Shown: positions 6,750-13,597 of the stretch, piece by piece | How positions within the stretch are numbered: position 1 is the first letter of the stretch | Layout: every line of letters starts with the position of its first letter | From: Burkholderiales bacterium | Lineage (GTDB): Bacteria; Pseudomonadota; Gammaproteobacteria; Burkholderiales; CAIKXV01 | Assembly (NCBI GenBank): GCA_014379045.1 | Contig: JACMMK010000146.1 | Span: 1-13,597, forward strand | Direction: 5' to 3' | DNA: 13,597 nt | The notes under the pieces: model-generated | Told to the model about the DNA's origin: nothing | The model's input: only the letters and a program-made list of their open reading frames with translations | Databases searched by the model: none | Made by a program: the position numbers and the translations under genes

Positions 6750-7661
6750 ATGCGCGCCATCTGTGGCTTTTCCAGTTTCGTCCGATCGAGCTACGCCGTG
6801 ACGGCGCCGACCGGGGCCTCGAAGGCGCGGCGCGCCGGCATCGCGTGTCTCGTTGCGGTCGTGCTCACCGGTTGTGCGACCACCGATGCTCGCGACCCGC
6901 TCGAACCGCTCAACCGTGGCATCTTCGAGGTCAACGACGCGGTCGACCGTGCCGTCGTCAAACCGGTCGCCGAAGCGTACGTCGCCGTGGTACCACCGGT
7001 TGCACGCACCGGTGTGTCGAATTTCTTCGGCAACATCTATGACGTCTGGAACGTGGTCAACAACCTTCTCCAGGGCAAGGTCGGCACGGCATTTTCCGAC
7101 GTCGGCCGTATCGCTTTGAACACGACGGTCGGTCTGCTCGGCGTGGTGGACGTCGCCTCGCGTGTCGGGCTCGATAAGAGCGACGAAGATCTCGGTCAGA
7201 CGCTGGGGTGGTGGGGGCTGCCCCACGGTCCTTACCTCGTGCTTCCATTCCTCGGGCCGAGCAGCGTGCGCGACGGCACCGGGACGATCGTGCAATTGGT
7301 GCTCGATCCCCAGTCGCAGATCGACGACGACGCCACGCGCTGGTCGTTGTGGGGACTGCGCCTGATCAACAATCGCGCGAATCTGCTCTCCGCCGAGCGG
7401 GTGCTCGACAGCGCCGTGTCGGACGACCGCTATGCGTTCGTCCGGGATGCGTATTTTCAACGTCGTCGCAGCCAGCTCTGGGACGGCAATCCGCCGCGCG
7501 AGAAAGAGTCGTCATTGTCCCGGCCGAGTGTCGTCCAGTTGGCACCGATCTGGTCACGCCCGGCGAATCCGGTATCCGCGGCGCCTAAGGCCCCACGGGC
7601 GGCCAATACGACAGGCGAATTCCCGCCCGCCATCCTGGTTACCCGGACGATCCTCAATTGA
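6750..7661 (+). CDS. mlaA: MlaA/VacJ outer-membrane phospholipid-transport lipoprotein
   Basis: A 303-residue lipoprotein. MlaA sits in the outer membrane with porins, removes misplaced phospholipids from the outer leaflet and hands them to MlaC for retrograde transport, keeping lipid asymmetry. The lipobox LTGC puts the acylated Cys at residue 42, after a long N-region. An in-frame GTG at codon 17 would give a more usual 26-residue leader, but the ATG has a well-spaced GAGG. Family motifs follow: DPLEPLNRGIFEVND, NFFGNIYDVWNVVNNLLQGK, GRIALNTTVGLLGVVDVAS, EDLGQTLGWWGLPHGPYLVLPFLGPSSVRDG, and YAFVRDAYFQRRRSQLWDG near the end of the core. A Pro/Ala/Ser-rich tail of about 55 residues after NPPREK is unlike the compact core. 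It is alone here, not beside mlaFEDCB, with its own -10 box and terminator. Confidence 0.94.
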   Translation: MRAICGFSSFVRSSYAVTAPTGASKARRAGIACLVAVVLTGCATTDARDPLEPLNRGIFEVNDAVDRAVVKPVAEAYVAVVPPVARTGVSNFFGNIYDVWNVVNNLLQGKVGTAFSDVGRIALNTTVGLLGVVDVASRVGLDKSDEDLGQTLGWWGLPHGPYLVLPFLGPSSVRDGTGTIVQLVLDPQSQIDDDATRWSLWGLRLINNRANLLSAERVLDSAVSDDRYAFVRDAYFQRRRSQLWDGNPPREKESSLSRPSVVQLAPIWSRPANPVSAAPKAPRAANTTGEFPPAILVTRTILN

Positions 7662-7750
7662 TGCAACCACCCGGTACGGGTCGAGCAGCAGCGCTGACGA
7701 TCTCGGCGCCTGCCTACCGGATGAACTAGGCCGCACTCGGGGGTCCGACA

Positions 7751-7780
7751 AAAAAAGCCAGGCGCGAAGCCTGGCTTTTT
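7751..7780. terminator. Strong bidirectional rho-independent terminator between mlaA and htpX
   Basis: A run of A, then GCCAGGC, loop GCGAA, GCCTGGC, then TTTTT. The seven-pair GC stem extends into an A/T stem, and both strands end in a U run. It is placed to end the rightward mlaA transcript and the leftward htpX transcript (stop codon at 7800). Confidence 0.92.
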
Positions 7781-7799
7781 CGTCTGTTACACACCCACG

Positions 7800-8672
7800 T
7801 CAGACGCCCGCGCGCAACACCTCGAGTCGCTCGGCAAGCGGCGGGTGCGAGGAAAACAGCTTCTTCAGGCCTTCGCCGACCCCGCCCGAAATGCCCAACG
7901 CCGCCATCTGCGTCGGCAACTGCGGCGGCTCGTGCGCGCGTTGCAACGCCTGCAGCGCCGAGATCATCTTGCCGCGCGAAGCAAGGCTTGCCCCGCCCGC
8001 ATCGGCGCGGAACTCGCGTTGCCTGCTGAACCAAAGCACGATGATGCTGGCCAGCACGCCCAGAACCATCTCTGCCGCGAACACCGAGATGTAGTACCCG
8101 ATACCCTGGCCCGACTCGCTCCGGAACACCACGCGGTCGACCATCTGCCCGATGATGCGCGCCAGGAAGAACACGAACGTGTTCACCACCCCCTGGATCA
8201 GCGTCATCGTCACCATGTCGCCGTTGGCGACGTGGGCGACTTCATGGGCCAGCACCGCCTCGATTTCGTCGTCGCGCATCTGATTGAGCAGACCGGTGCT
8301 GACCGCCACGAGGGCGTTGTTGCGGCTCATGCCGGTAGCGAACGCGTTGCTGTCGGGCGAGTCGAAGATCGCCACCTCCGGCATGCCGATGCCGGCTTTT
8401 TCAGCCTGTTTGCGCACCGTTTCGACGAGCCAGAACTCGCGCGAACTGCTCGGCGAGTCGATCACCCGTGCACCGGTCATCCGCTTTGCCGACCACTTGG
8501 AGATCGCCAGCGAAATGAACGCGCCACCGAAACCCATGAACGCACAGAACACCAGCAGCCCGCCCATGCCGCCTTGACCGAGCATCCGATCGAGGCCCAG
8601 CAACCGCGCGGTGACGCTCAACACCAACATCACCGCGAGGTTGGTCATCACGAACAGCACGATACGTTTCAT
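7800..8672 (-). CDS. htpX: HtpX inner-membrane zinc metalloprotease
   Basis: A 290-residue M48B protease that degrades damaged or misassembled inner-membrane proteins alongside FtsH. The zinc site is complete: HEVAH at 143-147 (ligands His143 and His147, catalytic Glu144) and third ligand Glu220 in REFRADAGG. Membrane segments are seen at about 4-22, 37-56, 155-175 and 194-214, as in E. coli HtpX (293 residues). Other family stretches are DSPDSNAFATG, NNALVAVSTGLLN and the C-terminal SSHPPLAERLEVLR. The ATG has GGAG six bases upstream. It follows the paraslipin gene by 121 bases. A sigma-32-like promoter lies in that gap, consistent with the known heat and envelope-stress control of htpX in E. 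coli. Confidence 0.96.
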   Translation of the reverse strand: MKRIVLFVMTNLAVMLVLSVTARLLGLDRMLGQGGMGGLLVFCAFMGFGGAFISLAISKWSAKRMTGARVIDSPSSSREFWLVETVRKQAEKAGIGMPEVAIFDSPDSNAFATGMSRNNALVAVSTGLLNQMRDDEIEAVLAHEVAHVANGDMVTMTLIQGVVNTFVFFLARIIGQMVDRVVFRSESGQGIGYYISVFAAEMVLGVLASIIVLWFSRQREFRADAGGASLASRGKMISALQALQRAHEPPQLPTQMAALGISGGVGEGLKKLFSSHPPLAERLEVLRAGV

Positions 8673-8761
8673 GCATCACTCCGAAGAAAGGAAGGAACCG
8701 CAGCCGGACGAAAACCAGATCGCCCGCAGACGCCCCGCGAGTTGCTGGACGTCGCTCGGTT

Positions 8762-8789
8762 AGATTGGGATCTGCCGAGGGAGTTCAAG
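8762..8789 (-). promoter_or_regulatory. Candidate sigma-32 (heat-shock) promoter of htpX
   Basis: Reading the minus strand there is CTTGAA (8784-8789), a 14-base spacer, then CCCAATCT (8762-8769). This compares with the RpoH consensus of CTTGAA and CCCCATNT at about 13-17 bases: the -35 is perfect and the -10 has one mismatch. Transcription would start near 8755 and give a leader of about 80 bases before the htpX ATG. The gene family is a known heat-shock target, which strengthens the call. Confidence 0.6.
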
Positions 8790-8793
8790 GATT

Positions 8794-9912
8794 TCACGAC
8801 GATTTTGCAATCTGCGCATTCTTCACGTTGTCGAGCACCGTCATCGCCGAACCCACCAGCGAGGCAACATCGGCGAGGTTGGCCGGTACGATCAGCGTGT
8901 TGCCCGCCTTGGCGAGATTGCCGAACGCGTGCACGTACAACTCCGCGACCTTGAGGTTGGCCGCGTTCAGCCCGTTCGGCGTGCCGATCGCATCGGCCAC
9001 CGCCCGGGTCGCCAGCGCCGTCGCGTCGGCGACTGCGATGATCGCCTGGGCTTCACCCTGCGCATTGTTGATCGCAGCGGCCTTTTCGCCCTCGGAGCGA
9101 AGGATCGCGGCCTGCTTGGCACCCTCTGCCAGGTTGATTTCCTCCTGCTTCTGGCCCTCGGACTTTGCGATCAACGCGCGTTTCTCGCGTTCGGCGGTGA
9201 TCTGCGCCTGCATCGCACGCAGGATGGTGTCCGGTGGCGTCAGGTTCTTGATCTCGTAGCGCAACACCTTGACGCCCCAGGTGCGCCCCGCCTCGTCGAG
9301 CACCGCCACGATCTGCCGGTTGATCACGTCGCGCGACTCGAACGTGCGGTCGAGTTCCATCTTGCCGATCTCGGAGCGAAGCGTCGTCTGCGCGAGCTGC
9401 GTGATCGCCGTGATGTAGTCGGACGAGCCGTACGACGCCAGGCGCGGATCGGTCACCTGATAGTAGATGATGCCGTCGACCGACAGCTGGGTGTTGTCGC
9501 GCGTGATGCACACCTGTTCCGGCACGTCGAGGGGAACCTCCTTCAGCGAATGTCGATACTGGATGCGATCGACGAACGGCACGATGACGCGCAGCCCCGG
9601 CTCGAGCACGCCATGGAACTTGCCCAGGCGCTCGACCACCCAGGCCTGCTGCTGCGGGATCACCCGCACCGATTCGATCACGACCACGACGGCGAACGCG
9701 ATGAAGAAAAACCAGGGCGCGTACGCCTTGAGTTCCTGGATGGTGGTCATGATCATGGAGACCACGATCACGATGATCAGCTTGGGCAACAAGGGCACTC
9801 CTCCTCCTGGCCGGGCCAGCGGATTCGACAGCGCGCTCGGAAACGCCGTCGGCAGGTTGAATTTCGACAGATCGAGTGCAGACAGGTCGAACGGACGCGA
9901 GTCGCGCTTCAT
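8794..9912 (-). CDS. Paraslipin / stomatin-like SPFH (Band 7) membrane protein
   Basis: A 372-residue SPFH protein of the QmcA/stomatin-like-2 kind, which forms large oligomeric membrane scaffolds tied to membrane microdomains and protease control. The Band 7 core begins at RVIPQQQAWVVERLGKFHG (about 83-101) and continues with PEQVCITRDNTQLSVDGI, YQVTDPRLASYG and TLRSEIGKMELDRTF. An Ala/Glu/Lys-rich coiled coil follows (AQITAEREKRALIAKSEGQK onward) and the tail is AFGNLAKAGNTLIVP. The start used overlaps the nfeD stop as ATGA and has AGGA upstream, implying coupling. This start adds about 60 residues before the usual N-terminus: a polar stretch (FDLSALDLSKFNLP), then an extra hydrophobic segment at about 41-55 before the normal membrane helix at about 67-80. 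An inner start at codon 53 or 55 has no visible RBS. Confidence 0.93.
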   Translation of the reverse strand: MKRDSRPFDLSALDLSKFNLPTAFPSALSNPLARPGGGVPLLPKLIIVIVVSMIMTTIQELKAYAPWFFFIAFAVVVVIESVRVIPQQQAWVVERLGKFHGVLEPGLRVIVPFVDRIQYRHSLKEVPLDVPEQVCITRDNTQLSVDGIIYYQVTDPRLASYGSSDYITAITQLAQTTLRSEIGKMELDRTFESRDVINRQIVAVLDEAGRTWGVKVLRYEIKNLTPPDTILRAMQAQITAEREKRALIAKSEGQKQEEINLAEGAKQAAILRSEGEKAAAINNAQGEAQAIIAVADATALATRAVADAIGTPNGLNAANLKVAELYVHAFGNLAKAGNTLIVPANLADVASLVGSAMTVLDNVKNAQIAKSS

Positions 9913-10373
9913 CGCGTCCTGGCCCCGGGCCGAGCACCCGGCGCACCGTGCGCGACCTCGAGTACGCTGCCTGCCACGTTGCGGATGTAGAACACCGCCC
10001 CTGGTTCGCCCGCGGTACCCGGCGCCGGGTCGTCGGCAACGCGCGCGTCCCACACGGCGTCACGGTAGCGCACGCGGGCGACGCCTGCGGCACGATCGAC
10101 CCAGTGATCGAGCGTCACTGCTTCACCGATGTCGAGGGTGTTGCTCGAGATCGCGTCGATGTCGCCGGCGCGCATCTTCCACACGACGACCACCCCCGCC
10201 AGAGCGACCGCGCCGAACAGCGAAGCCTGCATCCAAACCGGTGCGCCCATCCACGCCGCACCTGCGCCAGCGAACGCCGCCAGCCCGAGCACGAGTAGAT
10301 AGAACGTGCCAGTCGTCAACTCGACGATCACCAAAACGAACGCGATCAGGATCCAGTAGACGTATCCGCTCAT
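9909..10373 (-). CDS. NfeD-family membrane protein
   Basis: A 154-residue protein of the short NfeD type. Two or three membrane helices occupy the first 75 residues (YVYWILIAFVLVIVEL, FYLLVLGLAAFAGAGAAW, SLFGAVALAGVVVVWK). A small C-terminal OB-fold follows at about 90-145 (LDIGEAVTLDHWV, GVARVRYRDAVWDARV). NfeD proteins are almost always encoded next to an SPFH partner, and here the stop overlaps the paraslipin start by four bases (ATGA), so the two should be made together. It lacks the serine-protease domain of the long NfeD form. The Shine-Dalgarno of the ATG at 10371-10373 is weak (AGAG); upstream in-frame extension to 10415 has no similarity. It lies 108 bases downstream of the sirB1-like gene. 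Confidence 0.88.
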   Translation of the reverse strand: MSGYVYWILIAFVLVIVELTTGTFYLLVLGLAAFAGAGAAWMGAPVWMQASLFGAVALAGVVVVWKMRAGDIDAISSNTLDIGEAVTLDHWVDRAAGVARVRYRDAVWDARVADDPAPGTAGEPGAVFYIRNVAGSVLEVAHGAPGARPGARTR

Positions 10374-10454
10374 GTCTCTGCGCGCAACGCGATGCCCGTG
10401 GCTGTGACCAACCACGCATCATACCTCGACGACCTGGATTGCCTCGACGCCTCG

Positions 10455-10473
10455 GGCGGCGGCCCGCGCCGCC
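10455..10473 (-). other. GC-rich hairpin after the sirB1-like gene
   Basis: GGCGGCG, loop GCCCG, CGCCGCC forms a perfect seven-pair stem eight bases past the stop codon of the sirB1-like gene. No U run follows on the minus strand, so it is not a standard intrinsic terminator. It could pause transcription or protect the 3' end before nfeD. Confidence 0.35.
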
Positions 10474-10481
10474 GCAGCCGA

Positions 10482-11351
10482 TCAGTTCAGGCGCGCCGCC
10501 AGGCGTTCGAGTTCGATCAATGCTTCGCGCGCATCGTCGGCATCAGGGGCGAGCGGCGCGAGTTCGAGATACCGCCGGTAGTCGGCCAGCGCTGCAGCGA
10601 AGCAGTCGAGACGGCGATACAACCACCCGCGATCCCGGATCTCGGTCGCGACGTTCGGAGTCAGCATCAGGATACGGTCGGCCGCCACCAGCGCGTGATC
10701 GAACTGCTCGCGCTCGAGGTATACCGCCTTGAGATTGCGCAGCACGCGCGACAGTATCTCGCGCCGGGACGCGGCGACGAGCAGCGCCGAGACTTCCGCC
10801 CGCGACGGACGGTGCCCCTGACGCAGGGCGCCGAGCCGACGCTGAAGTTCCTCGATCGACAGCGACGCCCCGGACTGGAACGGGTCGATGACGGCCACGC
10901 CGTCGGGCAACGTGCAGCGCACCAGAAAGTGCTGCGGAAACGACAGCCCGTCGAGCGGCAGTCCGATTCGGCGTCCGACCTCGATGTAGACAATCGACAG
11001 CGTGATCGGAATGCCACGCTTGCGGTCGAGTACTTCGTTGAGAAAACTGTTGCGCGGATCGGTGAAATCGTCGCTGTCCGGCGCGAACTCGTGCTCGACG
11101 AACAGGAAACGATTGAGCGCGAGAATGCGTTCGACGTTTCCGGCCGCATTGGGCAGTCGCGCCTTCAGAATCGTCCCGAGCATGTCGAGCCGTGCCAGGT
11201 AATGGTCGATGTCGATCTCGGGATAGACCTCCTGCGCGATCAGGAGGGCCCCCTCGGCGAGACTTCCCGCGTCACCATGCCGATCGACCAGTCGCTGCAG
11301 ACGGGTCGCAGCAGCGACATTACGAACCGAGTTTCCCGCAGCCTGCGTCAT
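10482..11351 (-). CDS. SirB1-family protein (transglutaminase-like fold plus TPR)
   Basis: A 289-residue protein like E. coli YchA/SirB1. The N-terminal two thirds is a transglutaminase-like domain with NSFLNEVLDRKRGIPITLS (101-119), IEVGRRIGLPLDG, FPQHFLVR (His141) and VAVIDPF (Asp156). The C-terminus carries tetratricopeptide-type helices at about 200-265 (NLKAVYLEREQFDHALVAAD, RGWLYRRLDCFAAALADYRR). The nucleophilic Cys expected in a true transglutaminase at the GIPITLS position is absent, so it is probably a non-catalytic binding fold, as appears usual for this family. Its cellular role is not well defined. It starts 52 bases after the spoVR stop on the same strand and probably shares its transcript. 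Confidence 0.88.
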   Translation of the reverse strand: MTQAAGNSVRNVAAATRLQRLVDRHGDAGSLAEGALLIAQEVYPEIDIDHYLARLDMLGTILKARLPNAAGNVERILALNRFLFVEHEFAPDSDDFTDPRNSFLNEVLDRKRGIPITLSIVYIEVGRRIGLPLDGLSFPQHFLVRCTLPDGVAVIDPFQSGASLSIEELQRRLGALRQGHRPSRAEVSALLVAASRREILSRVLRNLKAVYLEREQFDHALVAADRILMLTPNVATEIRDRGWLYRRLDCFAAALADYRRYLELAPLAPDADDAREALIELERLAARLN

Positions 11352-11380
11352 CGGCGCTCACGATGCCGACGCCGACGCGG

Positions 11381-11394
11381 CGATAGAGCTATCG
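11381..11394. repeat. Short inverted repeat between spoVR and the sirB1-like gene
   Basis: CGATAG-ag-CTATCG has perfect six-base arms around a two-base centre and lies in the 52-base gap between the two genes. It may be an operator or a processing site; the loop is too short for a stable hairpin and no terminator tail follows. Confidence 0.25.
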
Positions 11395-11403
11395 GCGCGC
11401 AGG

Positions 11404-12921
11404 TCAGACGACGCATTCACGGTAATGATCGAGCTTGCCATCAGCGTCGACCGCTTCGAGTCGCACGGTGAATCCCCAGAGCCGCGCGAGATGCTTCAGC
11501 ACTTCGGTCGCCTCGCCCGAGGCCAGCGGACGGTTGCGATGGATCAGATGCCGAAGCACCAGCGAGCGATCGGTATCGCGCTCGTAGCGTATCACCTGGA
11601 TGTCGGGGAGCGTGACATCGCGGTTGTAGTGCTGGGCAAGCAGTCGCCGAACGCGTCGATAGCCTTCTTCGTTGTGGATGCAGTCGATCTCGAGGTAGGA
11701 CTTCGACTCATGATCGGCCACGGTGAAAAGTCTGAACTCGCGAATCAGTTTCGGCGAAAGATACTGCGCGATGAACGACTCGTCCTTGAAGTTGCGCATG
11801 GCGAAATCGAGCACCTTGAGCCAATCGGCACCCGCGATCTCGGGAAACCAGTGCCGGTCCTCCGCGGTCGGCGCTTCGCAGATGCGGCGTATGTCGCGCA
11901 TCATCGCGAAGCCGAGCGCATACGGATTGATGCCCCCATAGCCGCGCTCGTCGAACCCGCGCTGGGTCACGACGTTCGTGTGGACCTGCAGAAACTCGAT
12001 CATGAAACCGTCTTCGAGTTGCCCCTTGTCGTACATGCGGTTGAGCAGCGTGTAATGCCAGAACGTAGCCCAACCCTCGTTCATGACCTTGGTCAGGCCC
12101 TGCGGATAGAAATACTGCGACACCTTGCGCACGATCCGCACGATTTCGCGCTGCCACGGCGCGAGTTTGGGCGAGTGTTTCTCGATGAAGTAGAGGATGT
12201 TCTCCTCCGGTTCCGGCGGGAAGACGCTGCGCTTCTGCCCGGGATTCTTGCTCGCCTCGGAACTGGGCACGGTGCGCCAGAGATCGTTGAACTGACGCTG
12301 AAGGTAATCGGTGCGTTCGGCAACGCGCGCCTCTTCTTCACGGGCGGACAACGGTTGCGGGCGGCGATACCGATCGACTCCATAGCTCATCAACGCATGG
12401 CATGAATCGAGCACTTCCTCGACCGCACCGATACCGTATCGTTCTTCGCAGTCCATCACGTACCGGCGCGCGAACACCAGGTAGTCGAGAATCGCATCGG
12501 CAGCGGTCCACTGCCGAAAAAGGTAGTTGCCCTTGAAGAACGAGTTGTGCCCGTAGCTCGCATGGGCGACCACGAGCGCCTGCATCATCATGGAATTTTC
12601 TTCCATCAGATAGGCGATGCAGGGATTCGAGTTGATCACGATCTCATAGGCGAGGCCCTGCGCACCTTTGCGATAGGCCTGCTCATTGCGAATGAACTCC
12701 TTGCCGAACGACCAGTGCGGATAGCCGATCGGCAGGCCGACACTCGCATACGCATCGAGCATCTGCTCGGAGGTGATCACCTCGATCTGGTTCGGATAGG
12801 TATCGAGCGAGAACTCCGCGGCGGTCTTGCGGATTTCTCGCTCGTACTCTTCGATCAGTTCAAACGACCAATCGGGGCCCTGCGGCAAGCGCTTCTCTCG
12901 AGCCTGCACCTGGCCGCTCAT
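11404..12921 (-). CDS. spoVR: SpoVR-family protein (YcgB type)
   Basis: A 505-residue protein, close in length to E. coli YcgB (510). SpoVR was named for a role in Bacillus spore cortex formation; in non-sporing proteobacteria it is a cytosolic protein of unknown activity, commonly encoded with the kinase PrkA/YeaG and with YeaH and linked to stress or stationary phase. Family stretches include DWSFELIEEYEREIRKTA, YPNQIEVITSEQMLDAY, GLPIGYPHWSFGK, LMEENSMMMQALVVAH, YGHNSFFKGNY (His120 and His125 in this part), MNEGWATFWHYTLL (280-293), and ERGYGGINPYALGFAMM. The start at 12919-12921 overlaps the yeaH stop by ATGA, implying translational coupling. The frame is open to 12978 but only inside yeaH. 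No signal peptide or membrane segment is visible. Confidence 0.95.
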   Translation of the reverse strand: MSGQVQAREKRLPQGPDWSFELIEEYEREIRKTAAEFSLDTYPNQIEVITSEQMLDAYASVGLPIGYPHWSFGKEFIRNEQAYRKGAQGLAYEIVINSNPCIAYLMEENSMMMQALVVAHASYGHNSFFKGNYLFRQWTAADAILDYLVFARRYVMDCEERYGIGAVEEVLDSCHALMSYGVDRYRRPQPLSAREEEARVAERTDYLQRQFNDLWRTVPSSEASKNPGQKRSVFPPEPEENILYFIEKHSPKLAPWQREIVRIVRKVSQYFYPQGLTKVMNEGWATFWHYTLLNRMYDKGQLEDGFMIEFLQVHTNVVTQRGFDERGYGGINPYALGFAMMRDIRRICEAPTAEDRHWFPEIAGADWLKVLDFAMRNFKDESFIAQYLSPKLIREFRLFTVADHESKSYLEIDCIHNEEGYRRVRRLLAQHYNRDVTLPDIQVIRYERDTDRSLVLRHLIHRNRPLASGEATEVLKHLARLWGFTVRLEAVDADGKLDHYRECVV

Positions 12922-13597
12922 GCCGTCTCTTTCTTGAACAGCTCGTGAAACACCGGGTAGATCTCGTCGCGCTCGCACACGCGGCGCATCGCGAACCCGC
13001 GCGATGCCGCAGTCAGCGTGTCGTACTCCACCCAGAGGCTGCTCTGTCGGGCGTCCTGGCCGTCAGGGATTTCGACGTACGCGAAGTAGCGGCAGACCGG
13101 CAGGATCTTCTCTCCGAGGAAGCGCGAACTCTTGCCCGCGTCGCTGCCGAAGGCATCGCCATCGGACGCCTGAGCCGCGTAGATGTTCCACTGTGTCATC
13201 GGAAAGCGTTCAGCCTGGATCTCGTGCATCAACTCCAGCGCCGAAAGCACGACCGTGCCGCCGGACTTCGGGTCGTGGAAGAACGTGTCTTCGTCGACTT
13301 CCTCGGCGTTGTCGGTATGGCGGACGAACACCACATCGACCTGCTCGTACTTGCGCGAGAGAAACAGGTAGAGCAGCGTGAAGAAGCGCTTGGCGATGTC
13401 TTTCTTGCGTTCATCCATCGACGCCGACACGTCCATCAGGCAGAACATCACCGCGCGCGCGATCGGCTGCGGCACATAGACGCGGTGGCGGTAGCGAAGA
13501 TCGAGGTCATCGAGGAAAGGCACCCGCTTCAAGCGCGCCTCGAGCTCGGCTACCTCGGCCTCGAGCCGGTTCAGCTCGGCCGCCGGCGCGCCGCCGG
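12918..13597 (-). CDS. yeaH: YeaH/DUF444 family protein (UPF0229), N-terminal part cut by window edge
   Basis: About 226 C-terminal residues of a protein whose family is about 420-430 long; the rest lies beyond base 13597. It holds a von Willebrand A-like domain with a MIDAS metal site: DVSASM (DxSxS), GGT in KSGGTVVLSAL, and an acidic SDGDAF. Just before it is a Glu/Leu/Ala-rich helix (ELNRLEAEVAELEARL) of coiled-coil character and LDDLDLRYRH, typical of the family. The frame has no stop up to the window edge, so a TTG at 13530-13532 is internal and not the start. It is translationally coupled to spoVR by a 4-base overlap. In E. coli yeaH pairs with the serine kinase gene yeaG, so a prkA/yeaG gene is expected just past the right edge. 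Confidence 0.93.
   Translation of the reverse strand, partial: GGAPAAELNRLEAEVAELEARLKRVPFLDDLDLRYRHRVYVPQPIARAVMFCLMDVSASMDERKKDIAKRFFTLLYLFLSRKYEQVDVVFVRHTDNAEEVDEDTFFHDPKSGGTVVLSALELMHEIQAERFPMTQWNIYAAQASDGDAFGSDAGKSSRFLGEKILPVCRYFAYVEIPDGQDARQSSLWVEYDTLTAASRGFAMRRVCERDEIYPVFHELFKKETA

Noticed and set aside
7845..8954. 369-residue plus-strand frame opposite htpX
   Set aside because: His/Arg-rich antisense shadow of htpX and its upstream gap; no RBS or domain, and htpX is certain.
8929..9990. 353-residue plus-strand frame opposite the paraslipin gene
   Set aside because: Antisense shadow in GC-rich DNA; rich in Arg, His and Asp with no recognisable motif.
12918..13532. YeaH as a complete 204-residue protein starting at TTG 13530-13532
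   Set aside because: The frame continues open to the window edge and encodes further family-like residues, so the gene is simply cut by the window.
1..13597. CRISPR arrays, transposases, integrases, tRNA or rRNA genes
   Set aside because: I saw no regularly spaced repeats, no recombinase motifs and no tRNA-like cloverleaf or rRNA stretch on either strand.

Overview
This is a GC-rich chromosomal segment with short gaps and dense coding on both strands. It most likely comes from a betaproteobacterium of the Burkholderiales type. The main clues are a Bug/TctC-type tricarboxylate-binding receptor (a family hugely expanded in Bordetella, Cupriavidus and relatives), the style of the NfeD-paraslipin pair, and a YeaH-SpoVR pair. 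There are no RNA genes, insertion sequences, CRISPR arrays or phage genes that I can see. Both ends cut through a gene.

Left part (1-1163): the 3' part of a short-chain dehydrogenase (SDR) on the + strand that lacks the usual catalytic Ser and Tyr. It is followed on the - strand by a VapB-type antitoxin whose VapC toxin survives only as a C-terminal remnant. Next (1233-4170) come a secreted FKBP-type prolyl isomerase and a medium-chain zinc-type dehydrogenase (- strand). The dehydrogenase is divergent from a Bug solute receptor (+), and the gap between them is rich in palindromes. Then (4298-6605) an SDR and a GabD succinate-semialdehyde dehydrogenase form a two-gene - strand unit. This stretch looks like carboxylate and semialdehyde catabolism, though the substrates are not evident.

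Middle (6717-7780): a free-standing mlaA/vacJ outer-membrane lipoprotein gene with a perfect TATAAT -10 box and a strong bidirectional terminator shared with htpX.

Right part (7800-13597): six consecutive - strand genes, in transcription order yeaH (cut by the window end), spoVR, sirB1-like, nfeD, paraslipin (SPFH/Band 7) and htpX. Two pairs (yeaH/spoVR and nfeD/paraslipin) overlap by ATGA, which implies translational coupling. htpX has its own plausible heat-shock (sigma-32) promoter. Together these look like a stress and membrane-quality-control neighbourhood.

The points most worth a second look are: three oxidoreductases in one window with altered catalytic residues; the decayed vapBC locus; the palindrome cluster at 3009-3117; the sigma-32-like promoter of htpX; and the linkage of the SPFH/NfeD pair to the HtpX membrane protease. 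I did not find an obviously new defence or mobile system.
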